DNA of 64,000 nucleotides from Streptomyces asoensis (GTDB lineage Bacteria > Actinomycetota > Actinomycetes > Streptomycetales > Streptomycetaceae), in contig NZ_BNEB01000006.1 in assembly GCF_016860545.1 (NCBI RefSeq), positions 350,988-414,987 on the forward strand, given 5' to 3'. Made by a program: the position numbers and the translations under genes. Shown piece by piece: positions 1 to 7,845 of this stretch (position 1 is its first letter; the number at the start of each line of letters is the position of its first letter). The notes below the pieces were generated by a model that saw only the letters and a program-made list of their open reading frames with translations, was not told where the DNA came from and ran no database searches.

Positions 1-703
1 CCACTACTCCTTGGCCGTCGGGGAGTTCTACGGTCACCGACTCCAGCGCGTCGAGGCGACGCCTCAGTTCGGTGACCTTCGCCTGGGCCTGTCCGAGCAT
101 GACGAACAGCAATGTGGCGATCGACAGAGCCTGCTGCCGCCCGTGCTCGCCGGCCTCGTAGGCCTGCCGGGCGCGCTGCATCTCCTGAAGGACCTCGATG
201 GTGCGGTCCTTGGCGGCCAGCAGTTCCCGGGCGGGCACCAGCTCCTGTGGCTCCGTGATCGGCGTGGGGTTCGCGCCCGCCCGGTCCCACAGTGTCTTCG
301 CCTGACCGAGGCGTTGCCGGGAGAGGTCGGCCTGCTCGTGGGGAAAGCACACGTCGGCCACGGCCTCGACGAGATCCCACTCCAGCGACTTGCCGGACAG
401 CCGGTCACGTAACTGGCGTAACTCTGGCACGACTGCGGCCACGAAGTGCTCGGGAGTGAGCCGTGCGTGCAACTCCCTTACGGACAGCTCCGATTCGTCG
501 AGCCAGGTCCGCACCACCGCGACCAGCTGGTTGATCTCGACGCACGAGCCCTGGGCCGGTCCCCACGGCCGTCCCGCCCGCTTCCTCTCGCCGGCCACTC
601 GTCTCCCCCGTGGTTTGTTCGCCGGACAACCCCCTGTTGTCGCCGGAGAAACATCCAACCGCCCCACCTGCGGTTCCGTCCGGGGATCGTCGTAATTCGT
701 CAT
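1..703 (-). CDS. Hypothetical coiled-coil protein, partial at left edge
   Basis: An open frame runs on the minus strand from an ATG at 703 off the left edge, giving at least 234 residues with no stop. After a basic low-complexity N-terminus (about residues 1-45) comes a helical segment beginning VEINQLVAVVRTWLDESELS and continuing through RELHARLTPEHFVAAVVPELRQ in the next line of helices. This resembles the helix-turn-helix-like N-terminal region of uncharacterised Streptomyces proteins. Later residues are charged and heptad-like (ELLAAKDRTIEVLQEMQRAR; VTELRRRLDALESV), so a coiled coil is likely. Two leucines are encoded by TTA (410-412 and 419-421), so translation may depend on bldA. The start is uncertain because no strong ribosome site precedes it; GTG codons 14 or more residues further in are alternatives. 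Function is unknown. The gene is divergent from the small membrane protein at 733. Confidence 0.6.
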   Translation of the reverse strand, partial: MTNYDDPRTEPQVGRLDVSPATTGGCPANKPRGRRVAGERKRAGRPWGPAQGSCVEINQLVAVVRTWLDESELSVRELHARLTPEHFVAAVVPELRQLRDRLSGKSLEWDLVEAVADVCFPHEQADLSRQRLGQAKTLWDRAGANPTPITEPQELVPARELLAAKDRTIEVLQEMQRARQAYEAGEHGRQQALSIATLLFVMLGQAQAKVTELRRRLDALESVTVELPDGQGVV

Positions 704-732
704 CGACACCACACGATCCAGGCGGTGCTCTC

Positions 733-933
733 ATGAACCACACCTTCCCGGCGTTGCTGCTCCTTGCGCTGGCGGTGGCCGTCCTCTTCTCCGTCATCGC
801 CGCGGCGATCGCCTTCGCCCTCGCCCGCTGGGAGGGGGCCGCGGTGCCGGCGGCCCTGTCCCGCTGCGGCATCGCGTTCGCCGCGAGCCTCACCCTGTGC
901 CTGGCCGTCTTCGCGGCGTTGGACCGGACGTAG
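733..933 (+). CDS. Small two-helix membrane protein, hypothetical
   Basis: This 66-residue protein has two hydrophobic stretches, about residues 5-28 and 42-62, separated by a short basic loop (ARWEG). That pattern fits a small hairpin membrane protein. The ATG at 733 was chosen because the in-frame sequence further upstream is low-complexity and reads like an antisense shadow of the divergent gene that starts at 703. No motif points to a function. Adjacent divergent placement suggests it may work with, or be controlled alongside, the partial gene to its left. It is short, so the call rests on hydrophobicity pattern and frame. Confidence 0.5.
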   Translation: MNHTFPALLLLALAVAVLFSVIAAAIAFALARWEGAAVPAALSRCGIAFAASLTLCLAVFAALDRT

Positions 934-1237
934 CAAAGGGGGTAGGGACAAGAGGCCGGCCGGCGGCGGGACTTCCCCTTACGCCCCGGCAGGTACCGTC
1001 TGGCCGGATCATATGGTCTTGGCCGAAAAGCCAGGACAGCTCAGGGCTGGCCAGCGCCATCACGCGTTCGCGGTGCCGGAACCGTTTGCGGCGACTCTGC
1101 GGGTCCGAGTCCGGGCCGGCAGAGGGCTGCGGTCGGTCATTCCCTCTGTTGTTCCGGGCCGCCAAAGTCGGGGCTGCTGTAGTCCGGGCTGGAGAAGCTC
1201 GGTCGCGAACCTCCCAGGTTGTCGGGCTGGTCTGCGG
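934..1237. other. Intergenic stretch, no supported gene
   Basis: About 300 bases between the small membrane protein and the frameshifted gene. Open frames here are short, arginine- and proline-rich and overlap each other on both strands, as expected from high-GC DNA. I see no ribosome site with a credible frame, no strong hairpin and no RNA gene. Confidence 0.6.
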
Positions 1238-1779
1238 CTACTTCAGGAGCCGGAAGCCGGGCTGCCGAGCCCACGCTCTGAGGAATTCCGCCGAACCGTA
1301 GGCGGCAGGCCACGGATCCGTCATCGTCGCGATGATGCCAGGAAGGTCGGTCACGATCGGGACTTGGCCCTCAAGAAGTTCGGCATTGGCGACGCCGCCG
1401 ATCACGTCCATGACAGCAGCGGTCAGCAGGGCCGTGATGACGTGGTCGACCGGCCTGTTACAGAACGCTATGACGTCGACGGCTGTGTCGGGGTAAAGCC
1501 GATGAGGGGTTCCTGATCGACTTCGTCGGCGTGCTCGGCCTCGAAGACGGCCTCGTCGCCGATGCCGGGTCCCATGAGAGAGACCATGACAGGCCGGCCT
1601 CCGTCGATGCCCCCGGTGTAGGCGACGCCGAGGCTCTCCGCGTGAATGTTGAGCTCGTACTCGCCGACCCGCTTCTCCTCAAAGTGCGACGAGGAACGGA
1701 CAAGGAGCTCCCGGAGCCGCTGGATGGATATGAGTGGGACGGGCTCCGCCAACTCGATCACCAACACCGGACCACTCAT
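1238..1779 (-). pseudogene. Frameshifted hypothetical gene (DUF6368-like)
   Basis: The minus-strand frame starting at ATG 1779 reads MSGPVLVIELAEPVPLISIQ and continues about 98 residues to a ..EPLIGFTP motif, then runs into a premature stop. A different minus-strand frame continues at once with a sensible protein (DTAVDVIAFCNRPVDHVIT ... PAAYGSAEFLRAWARQPGF) and ends at a stop at 1238-1240. One base appears to be missing around 1481-1490. With it restored, a continuous protein of about 180 residues results. The two halves together resemble, from memory, a Streptomyces domain-of-unknown-function family (DUF6368). It is either a true single-base deletion (pseudogene) or a sequencing error. No function is known. 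Confidence 0.7.
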
Positions 1780-1883
1780 GACGAGAGCCTAGCCAGCCTG
1801 GGCTCCCATCCCCAACCGGTTACTCAGCATGCCCTCACCACACAAGCCGAATCAGATGTGATCTTCCCCGAAGGAGGCACCTG

Positions 1884-1931
1884 ATGAGTACGACGACCTG
1901 TAGGTCTGCAGGGTCGGCCACCGCTCATTGA
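1884..1931 (+). other. 15-codon mini-ORF behind a strong ribosome site
   Basis: A near-perfect ribosome site (AAGGAGG, about 1871-1877) sits 6-7 bases before an ATG at 1884, but the frame ends after 15 codons at 1929-1931. It may be the head of a deleted gene or a short leader peptide. Nothing around it supports a longer product. The rest of 1780-2006 shows no other feature. Confidence 0.25.
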
Positions 1932-2006
1932 CGGGTCCGTGGCTGCTTCCGGGTGTCCACCGTACGGCGTTCACTGCTGGTCAACAGGCTGGGTAGCTCC
2001 GTCCGG

Positions 2007-2684
2007 TCAGTGCCTGCCCGGCTGAAGTCCCCCCGGCTGGAGCCCTGCGTCGCGAGCGAGGAGGGCGGCCTGGACTCGGTTGTCGCAGTCGAGCTTGGTG
2101 AGGATGCGGCTGACGTACGTCTTCACCGTGGCCTCGCTCATATGCAGCCGCCGCCCCGCGTCCGCGTTGGAGAGCCCCTCCCCGAGCAGCGCCAGCACCT
2201 CGCGCTCCCGGGTGGTGAGCCCGTCGAGCCGGCGGCGCGCGGCCTCCCCGCGCGTGGTGGCCCCGGTGGCGGAGAGCGCGTCCGCCACATGCCGGGTGGC
2301 TGCGGGTGAGAGGTACGCGTTACCTGCCGCCGCGGCCCGCACCGCCTGGATCAGCTCGTCGGGCGCGGAGTCCTTCAGCAGGAACCCCGCACCGCCGTGG
2401 CCGAGCGTGCGCAGTACGTTGTCCCGCTCTCCGAAGGTGGTGAGGATCAGGACCCGTACCTTCGGCGCGGCGCGGCCGAGTTCGACCAGCGCCGTCAGCC
2501 CGTCCATCACCGGCATCTGGATGTCCAGCAGCGCCACGTCGACCCCGCCGCCCCGGGCCGTCTCCACCGCCTCGCGGCCGTCCCCGGCCTCGGCGATCAC
2601 GTCGATGTCGTCGGCCGAGGTGAGGATCATTCTGATGCCGGCCCTGATGAGCGGCTCGTCGTCGGCGACGAGGACCCGGATCAC
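2007..2684 (-). CDS. LuxR/NarL-family two-component response regulator
   Basis: A 225-residue DNA-binding response regulator. The receiver domain (about 1-120) has the acidic pair DDE near the start, the phosphoacceptor aspartate in LLDIQMPVMDG (D about 54), the conserved threonine in LILTTF and the lysine in LLKDSAP. A C-terminal LuxR-type helix-turn-helix (about 155-215) contains TTREREVLALLGEGLSNADA and SEATVKTYVSRILTKL. The start is the GTG at 2684, four bases after AGGAGG. It lies downstream of a DesK-type histidine kinase and a small membrane protein on the same strand, 105 bp from the latter, so it is the likely partner of that kinase. The short C-terminal tail (LQPGGLQPG) is a simple duplication. 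The signal sensed is unknown; nothing ties it to the polyketide cluster. Confidence 0.93.
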   Translation of the reverse strand: MIRVLVADDEPLIRAGIRMILTSADDIDVIAEAGDGREAVETARGGGVDVALLDIQMPVMDGLTALVELGRAAPKVRVLILTTFGERDNVLRTLGHGGAGFLLKDSAPDELIQAVRAAAAGNAYLSPAATRHVADALSATGATTRGEAARRRLDGLTTREREVLALLGEGLSNADAGRRLHMSEATVKTYVSRILTKLDCDNRVQAALLARDAGLQPGGLQPGRH

Positions 2685-2789
2685 ACAGCCTCCTGCGCGG
2701 TGTCGATCATGACGTGGTGATGGAGAAGCGGATGGAGTGGCCCCGCCATCATGCCCTGTAGCGGCCGACCCTCCGCACGGGGCCCGGCA

Positions 2790-3158
2790 TCACTTCGCCT
2801 TGTACGTCTCCTTGGAGACCAACTTCCCGTCCTGGAAGCAGAACCGGAAGACGGTGAGGGCGTCGGCCCCCTGGTCGTCCTTGGAGGTGAAGTGCCGGCA
2901 CGTCGCTCCCTCGGGCAGCTTGGGCCCTTGGTCCGCCAGGTCCGAGGTGAGCCACGAGTCCTCTTCGGGGAGCCTGGCCTGGATGTCGGCCTCGGCGTCC
3001 CCGACCTTCGCCTCCTCGTAGACGCTCGGCGAGATGTCCGCCTTCTTCACCTCTTCCGTCATGACGCCGATCCCCCAGACGCCCAGGCCGATGACGCCCG
3101 CGACGAGGACGACGGCGGTGACGGCACAGCCGATGGCGACGTTCTTCCTGGTACTCAT
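2790..3158 (-). CDS. Small anchored protein between kinase and regulator
   Basis: A 122-residue protein beginning MSTRKNVAIGCAVTAVVLVA: a short basic head and one transmembrane helix (about 8-31), followed by a charged extracytoplasmic domain with two cysteines (TCRHF and RFCFQ) that could pair. The start at 3158 was chosen because a ribosome-like AAGGGAG lies about 12 bases upstream and the protein has a natural N-terminus there. The frame is also continuous with the upstream histidine kinase, which has no stop of its own before this point. It could therefore be an independent product or the C-terminus of a fusion. Its place between kinase and regulator suggests a role in signalling. The function is unknown. 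Confidence 0.65.
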   Translation of the reverse strand: MSTRKNVAIGCAVTAVVLVAGVIGLGVWGIGVMTEEVKKADISPSVYEEAKVGDAEADIQARLPEEDSWLTSDLADQGPKLPEGATCRHFTSKDDQGADALTVFRFCFQDGKLVSKETYKAK

Positions 3159-4664
3159 AGTGGTGGTGAACTCCCTTTGTGGATCGGCCCCGTTGATGAC
3201 CGTTCCACCGTCGCCCACCGCCCCGGGACGCCGCTGCCCCCGAAAGTCGCGAGCCGATACGACCGAGGTCGCGCCATTCGGTCCCGCGCCGCCCCGCGCA
3301 CCGCTCCCCGCCCCGTGTCCCCCGAGGTTCCCCACCCGGCCCTCCGCGCCGCTTCCCGCCTTGCTCTCCTCCCCGTACGGCAGCATCCCCGCGATCCGGA
3401 AGCCGCCGTCCTCGGTGGGCCCGGTGTGCACCATGCCGCCGACCCGGCCGACCCGCTCGCACAGCCCCTTCAGCCCCTGGCCGCCGCTGATCTCCGGCGG
3501 CACCTCGGGCGCTCCGCCCGACACGGGCCCGTTGGTGACCTCCACGACCAGGCTGTCCGGTTCGTACCGCAGGGCAAGGCGTATCGGGGCGCCCGGCGCG
3601 TGCTTGTGGGCGTTGGTCAGCCCCTCCTGGACGATGCGGTACGCCTCGTGGTCGGCGGCGGGCGCCAACGGCCGCCGGACACCGCTTCGGTCCAGCGACA
3701 CGGCCGTGCCCGCGCCCCGGGACGACTCGACCAGGCCGTCGATGGCGGCGATGGTACGGGGCGCGTACGACACCGAGGCGGCGTCGCCCACCGACTGCGG
3801 CTGGTGCCCCTGGTGTTCCCGGTACTCCCCGTACTCCGCCTCGTCGTGGAGCACCCCCACCGCCGCCCGCAGCTCCGCCATCGCGGTGACGGAGGCACCC
3901 CGGAGGATCCGTACGGCCTCCCGCTGGTTCGCGGTCAGCTCCGGGTCGACCTGGAGGGCGCCCGCGTGCACGGAGATCAGGGCGAGCTGGTGGCCGAGGC
4001 TGTCGTGCATGTCATGGGCGATGCGGTTGCGCTCCAGCAGCCGCGCCTCGCGGGCCACCATCGCCTGCTCGCGCCTGAGTTGCTCGTTGTTCAGCCACAA
4101 CGCATCGAGCAGCCGCCGCCGTTGGTCCCGGTAGCGGCCGACGAGGGCAGGCACCACGGCAAGGGTGAGGAATGTCGCGACGTTCCACCCGAGGGTGACG
4201 AGCAGCACAGGCGCGACCCCTGAGGCGATGTCCTGGTACAGGTCCGGGACAGTGTGGAGCACACACGCGGCCCCGAACGCGGCGGCCACCCGCCAGGGTT
4301 CCGTGATCCGCCGCCCCGCCGACCAGGCGGCGCACACCAGCAGCACGGAGGCCATGACATTCCACCCCCCGGCCAGCGGGGCGGAGAGGATCAGGGCGGT
4401 CGCGGGCAGCGCGTGGCGCGCGGGCGCCAGCAGGGCCATCGCCCCGGCGAGGAGGACGGTCTGCGCGCCGATAGTGTCCATCCACGCGCCGATGCCCGTG
4501 GCGAGCCCGGCGAGGGTGACGGCGAGCACCGCCTCCCCGACGATACGGGCGGGGCTCCAGATCACACCGCCGGTCAACCGCCGCCGCAGACCCCGAACGG
4601 CGAGCCCGGCGGAAGGTACCCGTCGATCTCCCACATCCGTACCCACCCGCACATCCACATCCAT
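2790..4664 (-). CDS. DesK-type sensor histidine kinase, frame runs into next gene
   Basis: The membrane sensor of the two-component system. Several hydrophobic helices occupy about the first 150 residues. A HisKA_3 dimerisation domain follows with the H-box ERNRIAHDMHDSLGHQLAL, where the first His is the phosphoacceptor. The ATPase domain shows the N-box region (EGLTNAHKHAPG) and a G-box (GGQGLKGLCERVG). After ..IAGMLPYG the frame enters a glycine-rich tail and continues without a stop into the small membrane protein that ends at 2790. True kinase sequence probably ends near 3300. The start is uncertain: ATG 4664 is preceded by AGGGA at very short spacing, and upstream in-frame ATGs at 4721 or 4757 are possible, the latter overlapping an inverted repeat. 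The partner is the LuxR-type regulator at 2007-2684. Confidence 0.8.
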   Translation of the reverse strand: MDVDVRVGTDVGDRRVPSAGLAVRGLRRRLTGGVIWSPARIVGEAVLAVTLAGLATGIGAWMDTIGAQTVLLAGAMALLAPARHALPATALILSAPLAGGWNVMASVLLVCAAWSAGRRITEPWRVAAAFGAACVLHTVPDLYQDIASGVAPVLLVTLGWNVATFLTLAVVPALVGRYRDQRRRLLDALWLNNEQLRREQAMVAREARLLERNRIAHDMHDSLGHQLALISVHAGALQVDPELTANQREAVRILRGASVTAMAELRAAVGVLHDEAEYGEYREHQGHQPQSVGDAASVSYAPRTIAAIDGLVESSRGAGTAVSLDRSGVRRPLAPAADHEAYRIVQEGLTNAHKHAPGAPIRLALRYEPDSLVVEVTNGPVSGGAPEVPPEISGGQGLKGLCERVGRVGGMVHTGPTEDGGFRIAGMLPYGEESKAGSGAEGRVGNLGGHGAGSGARGGAGPNGATSVVSARDFRGQRRPGAVGDGGTVINGADPQREFTTTMSTRKNVAIGCAVTAVVLVAGVIGLGVWGIGVMTEEVKKADISPSVYEEAKVGDAEADIQARLPEEDSWLTSDLADQGPKLPEGATCRHFTSKDDQGADALTVFRFCFQDGKLVSKETYKAK

Positions 4665-4737
4665 TTCCCTGTCCGCATACACCGGACCGACGGTAGGCCC
4701 CCGGAAGAGCGCCTGCATCGGCCGAGCGTCGTGCCAC

Positions 4738-4770
4738 CGTACGACGAAAGTTGACATCTTTCGTCGTACG
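4738..4770. promoter_or_regulatory. Perfect 13-bp inverted repeat, probable operator
   Basis: The arms CGTACGACGAAAG (4738-4750) and CTTTCGTCGTACG (4758-4770) are exact inverse complements around a 7-base spacer TTGACAT. The repeat lies in the divergent region between the histidine kinase (start about 4664) and the gene starting at 4862. The spacer contains a -35-like TTGACA. A site of this form suits a dimeric regulator, for example the response regulator at 2007-2684 controlling its own operon and the divergent gene. The protein that binds is an inference. Confidence 0.65.
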
Positions 4771-4861
4771 GGATCACGACTTCCGGAGACTGCGCCGGGC
4801 CGGTCGTGCGGCCGACGATGGACGGACCGAAACGGGGACACGGGGACAACGGGAGATCCAC

Positions 4862-5566
4862 ATGGACAGCACCGGCGCGGAGTCGAGTACAGGAACGGGC
4901 GCGGAGCAGGACGAGGCCGCCGTCGGTCTCACCAAGGCCGCCCCCGCCCCAGCCCCGGCCCCAACCCCCGCGGAAGCACCGGACATCCAGTCCCACGACA
5001 CCTTCGTCATCAAGAAGTCACTGAGCCTCACGACCGGCGAGTACGTGGTGAGCGTGGCACGGCCGGACGGCTCCGAGGGCGAGCCCGTCGCATACGCACG
5101 CCAGAAGCGGCTGTCGCTCAGGGGGCAGGTGACCGTCTATACGGACGCGTCCAGGAAGTCCGTTCTCGCCGCTTTCAAGGGCCGCGACCACGAAGTGGGC
5201 TACATGTACGACGTGCGGGACGCTTCGGGCCGGTCCTTCGGGTCGTTCCACGAGGACGCGGGCGCGTCTTTCCTCCGCAGGACATGGCAGGTGCGGCAGC
5301 CGGGGACGACGAAGCTGACCTGCCGCGAGCGCAGCAGGGTGGTGGCCTTCGTCCGGTTCGTCTGGGAGTTCGTGCCGTATCTCGAATACGTGCCGTTCAT
5401 CTGGCCGTACCGCTTCGAGTACACCGAGAGCGGCAAGCCGCTGATGACCGTCACCAAGAAGCTGGGGCTGCACACCCGGTACGTACTTGAGATCCTCGCG
5501 CCCGACATCGACCGCCGCCTCGCCATCGCCCACACGCTGGCCCTGGACGCCCTCGAAGTGGACTGA
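4862..5566 (+). CDS. Hypothetical LOR/scramblase-like protein
   Basis: A 234-residue protein with a disordered Ala/Pro-rich head (about 1-45) and then a folded domain containing FVIKKSLSLTTGEYVVSV, MYDVRDASGRSFGSFHED and LLRRTWQV-like strands. Short beta strands with x-D-x-x-G turns resemble the tubby-like / LURP-one-related / phospholipid scramblase fold, though I recognise this only by pattern. A hydrophobic aromatic segment (VWEFVPYLEYVPFIWPYRF) near residue 175 may contact membrane. The start ATG at 4862 follows GGGAG by six bases; an upstream in-frame ATG at 4751 lies inside the inverted repeat and was rejected. It is divergent from the kinase operon and may share its operator. Confidence 0.7.
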   Translation: MDSTGAESSTGTGAEQDEAAVGLTKAAPAPAPAPTPAEAPDIQSHDTFVIKKSLSLTTGEYVVSVARPDGSEGEPVAYARQKRLSLRGQVTVYTDASRKSVLAAFKGRDHEVGYMYDVRDASGRSFGSFHEDAGASFLRRTWQVRQPGTTKLTCRERSRVVAFVRFVWEFVPYLEYVPFIWPYRFEYTESGKPLMTVTKKLGLHTRYVLEILAPDIDRRLAIAHTLALDALEVD

Positions 5567-5599
5567 CACGTACATCACGACCGTTACGGCGAAGTAGGC

Positions 5600-6225
5600 C
5601 AGGTACGCCACGGATCGCCGTTGCGCGTCGCGTCGCCGACAGGCCGCCGAGCCACAGTCACAAGCCTGCCGGACCGGCAGGCGTTGTGCGGGATCCAGTG
5701 CGTGCTGCATACCGGCATCCAGTGGGAGCACCTGCCACAGGAACTGGGCTTCGGCTCGGGGATGCCTGTTGGCGACCGCCGACCGCGTGGAAACGGGCCG
5801 GCGCGTGGGACGAGCTGCATCTGGTGCTGCTGAAGAAGCTGCGGCGGCGAAGAAGCTGGACTGGTCGCGGGCGGTGATCGACTCCTCCCACGTGCGGGCG
5901 GCCCTGCGCGGCCGACAAGCGGGCCCAGCCCGGTCGACCGCGCACGGCCGGGCAGCAAGCACCATGTCCTCACCGACGGACAGGGCATCCCGCTCGCGGT
6001 GTCGCTGACCGGCGGAAACCGCAACGACGTCGCGCAGTTGCTGCCGCTGCTGGACACGGTCCCACCCGTGGCCGGCGCGGTCGGTCGGCCACGACGCCGA
6101 CCTGACGGCTGAACGGCATCCGCCGCCGCGAATCCGCTGGGAGAGCCGCGACGACATCCACGAAACCTTCCTCTGCCTCGACACCTGCCTGATCACCCAC
6201 CGACACGTCCAACGCCGTTGTCGGG
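5600..6225 (+). pseudogene. Decayed IS5-type transposase remnant
   Basis: Pieces of a DDE transposase can be read in different plus-strand frames. They are RQALCGIQCVLHTGIQWEHL (about 5680-5740), a KKLDWSRAVIDSSHVRAA segment carrying the first catalytic Asp (about 5850-5900), a GSKHHVLTDGQGIPLAVSLT segment with the second Asp (about 5950-6015), TGGNRNDVAQLLPLLD, and a C-terminal piece RWESRDDIHETFLCLDTCLI (about 6140-6190). Frames shift at least twice, and the stretch carrying the final catalytic Glu and surrounding helices (normally after GRPRRRPD) is deleted. The element cannot encode an active enzyme. I found no clear terminal inverted repeats. The remaining 6226-6407 shows nothing I can identify. 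Confidence 0.8.
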
Positions 6226-6407
6226 AACCCTTATCGCTGACGGCCACTCCGGTGTCTCGCCGACCTGCTGGGCCTTCAGCAGCTCCAGAACCGGCACGTC
6301 GGATCGTCGCGGGCCGACCGAACACGGTAAGCAGGAACCGGCAAGTCGACTGGCTGCGGCCCTGCGGCGCCATGCACTGGGATGCCCGCCGGATGCGGGC
6401 GTCGGGG

Positions 6408-6749
6408 TCAGCCCTCCGCCGGGGCGTCGATGACGTTGCCCTCCTTGTCCAGGGTGTGGGTGTCCCAGTACGTGTCCCACTTGTCGCCGACCTCCTGCGG
6501 CACCTTGCCCTGCGGATACCGCGCGAATCCCGACGGAGGTTCCTGTCCGTCCGAAACGCAGGCACTGCCGGTTCCGCCCACGGACAGGACGGGGTACTCG
6601 CCACTCGCGCAGACGTCTTCGCGGTACTCCCAGCCGGAGCAACCGGTGAGCGCCACCACCGCGGCCACGCTCGCGAAAGCGGCGGCCGCGATGCGCATGC
6701 GTCCAGGACGGACTCTGGTGGTGAAGCCCGCTCTGCGGGACGTGTTCAT
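6408..6749 (-). CDS. SCO0607-family lipoprotein
   Basis: A 113-residue secreted lipoprotein. After a basic head comes a hydrophobic signal (MRIAAAAFASVAAVVALTGC) whose lipobox LTGC would give lipid attachment at the Cys, placing the protein outside the membrane. The mature part (GWEYREDVCASGEYPVLSVG ... GKVPQEVGDKWDTYWDTHTL) matches what I recall of a small Streptomyces family named after SCO0607; two further Cys may form a disulfide. The start at 6749 was chosen over the ATG at 6824 because GGAGAAAG lies just upstream at good spacing. Function is unknown. It is the last chromosomal gene before the shared promoter motif that marks the cluster boundary. Confidence 0.8.
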   Translation of the reverse strand: MNTSRRAGFTTRVRPGRMRIAAAAFASVAAVVALTGCSGWEYREDVCASGEYPVLSVGGTGSACVSDGQEPPSGFARYPQGKVPQEVGDKWDTYWDTHTLDKEGNVIDAPAEG

Positions 6750-6909
6750 GACTTTCTCCAGTCGTTCGGTGTGCCACCACTCTCGCCGCCGGAGGGCTGC
6801 CGAGCCCTGAGTACGCGTACTCACACGCGCTCGTGCGGATGCTCAACATGCCTGGCTTCAGGGGCGGTTCACGAGTTCTCAGGGGTGGCCGTGTCGGGGC
6901 CCGGGGTGG

Positions 6910-6947
6910 GATTAGGGGTTCGGGTGGGGCCCGGGGCCACCTAGGCT
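6910..6947 (+). promoter_or_regulatory. Cluster promoter with GATTAGGGGTTC element (thioesterase)
   Basis: GATTAGGGGTTC at 6910-6921 is repeated exactly, in reverse orientation, in front of the crotonyl-CoA reductase gene (9349-9360). In both places a TTCnGG hexamer at the 3' end of the element (here 6919-6924) is followed after 17-18 bases by a TAnnnT -10-like box (here TAGGCT, 6942-6947). The thioesterase ATG lies about 50 bases further on. Related AGGGG-core repeats occur at about 6857 and 6878 in the same orientation. This looks like the binding site of a cluster activator such as a SARP or LuxR-type protein; the regulator is not in the window. Confidence 0.6.
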
Positions 6948-7000
6948 GGCGCCGTCATGTGGACACGCCCCGCGGGGCCGCCCGGTGAGGAGTCACGTGG

Positions 7001-7825
7001 ATGAGCACGGACAGGAGCACGGGAACGGGCGCGCCGGGCGGCGCTGCCGACGCCGGGGACACCCTGTGGGTGCGGCGGTTCCATCCGGTGGCGGACGCAA
7101 GGGTGCGGGTGGTGTTCCTGCCGCACGCGGGTGGTTCGGCGTCGTTCTTCTTCCCCTTCTCGGCGGCACTGGCCGCCACCGGTCGCGTCGAGGCGCTCAG
7201 CGTGCAGTACCCGGGGCGCCAGGACCGGCGTGACGAGGCGCCGTTGCGGTCCCTGGCGGAACTGGCGGACGGCGTCCACCGGGCGCTGCGCGGCTGGACG
7301 GACCGGCCGCTGGTGCTGATGGGGCACAGCATGGGCGCGGTCATCGCCTACGAGGTGGCCCGGCTGGGGGAACGCGAGGGGAACGGTGTGCCGCTCGGCG
7401 TCATCGCCTCCGGCCGCAGGGCCCCGTCGGTACACCGGGTGGAGGACGCGCACCGGCTCGGCGACAAGGAGTTCCTGGCCGAGGTCCGCTCCCTGAGCGG
7501 CACCGCTTCGGCGCTCCTGGACGACGAGGAGATCGTACGGATGATCCTGCCGGGGCTGCGGGCCGACTACCAGGCGGTGGAGACGCACGAGCCGGCGCCC
7601 GAGCCGCTGTTGCGCTGCCCCGTCGGGGTGGTCACGGGCGACGCGGACCCGCGGGTGACGCCGGAGGAGGCGCAGGCGTGGCGTCGGCACACCACGGGCG
7701 GCTTCCGCTTCCGCGTCTTCCCGGGCGGGCACTTCTACCTCAACGACCACCAGGCGTCGGTGGCGGACACGATCGACGAGTACGTGGCGGCGTTCGCGAA
7801 GGAGGCGGCGGCCGACGCCGGTTGA
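7001..7825 (+). CDS. Type II (editing) thioesterase
   Basis: A 274-residue stand-alone alpha/beta-hydrolase that acts in trans on the synthase, removing wrong or stalled acyl groups from carrier-protein arms. Diagnostic motifs are FLPHAGGSASFF near residue 48, VQYPGRQDRR near 80, the nucleophile elbow LMGHSMGA (Ser about 110), the acid region VTGDADPRV and the catalytic His in FPGGHFYL. Length and motifs match type II thioesterases of modular PKS clusters. The ATG at 7001 follows GAGGAG by eight bases. It is transcribed toward the reductase gene, and the two share promoter element and terminator, which suggests joint control. A second type II thioesterase lies at 13226-14008. Confidence 0.95.
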   Translation: MSTDRSTGTGAPGGAADAGDTLWVRRFHPVADARVRVVFLPHAGGSASFFFPFSAALAATGRVEALSVQYPGRQDRRDEAPLRSLAELADGVHRALRGWTDRPLVLMGHSMGAVIAYEVARLGEREGNGVPLGVIASGRRAPSVHRVEDAHRLGDKEFLAEVRSLSGTASALLDDEEIVRMILPGLRADYQAVETHEPAPEPLLRCPVGVVTGDADPRVTPEEAQAWRRHTTGGFRFRVFPGGHFYLNDHQASVADTIDEYVAAFAKEAAADAG

Positions 7826-7845
7826 CGCCGGTGGAGCGGGACGCG

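Noticed and set aside
4755..4757. Histidine kinase start inside the palindrome
   Set aside because: No ribosome site lies upstream, and it would place a perfect operator-like repeat in the coding region. The start near 4664 is preferred but not proven.
5018..6604. Minus-strand open frame of 528 codons across the transposase scar
   Set aside because: It overlaps the real gene at 4862-5566 and the readable transposase pieces on the plus strand, and has no recognisable domain.
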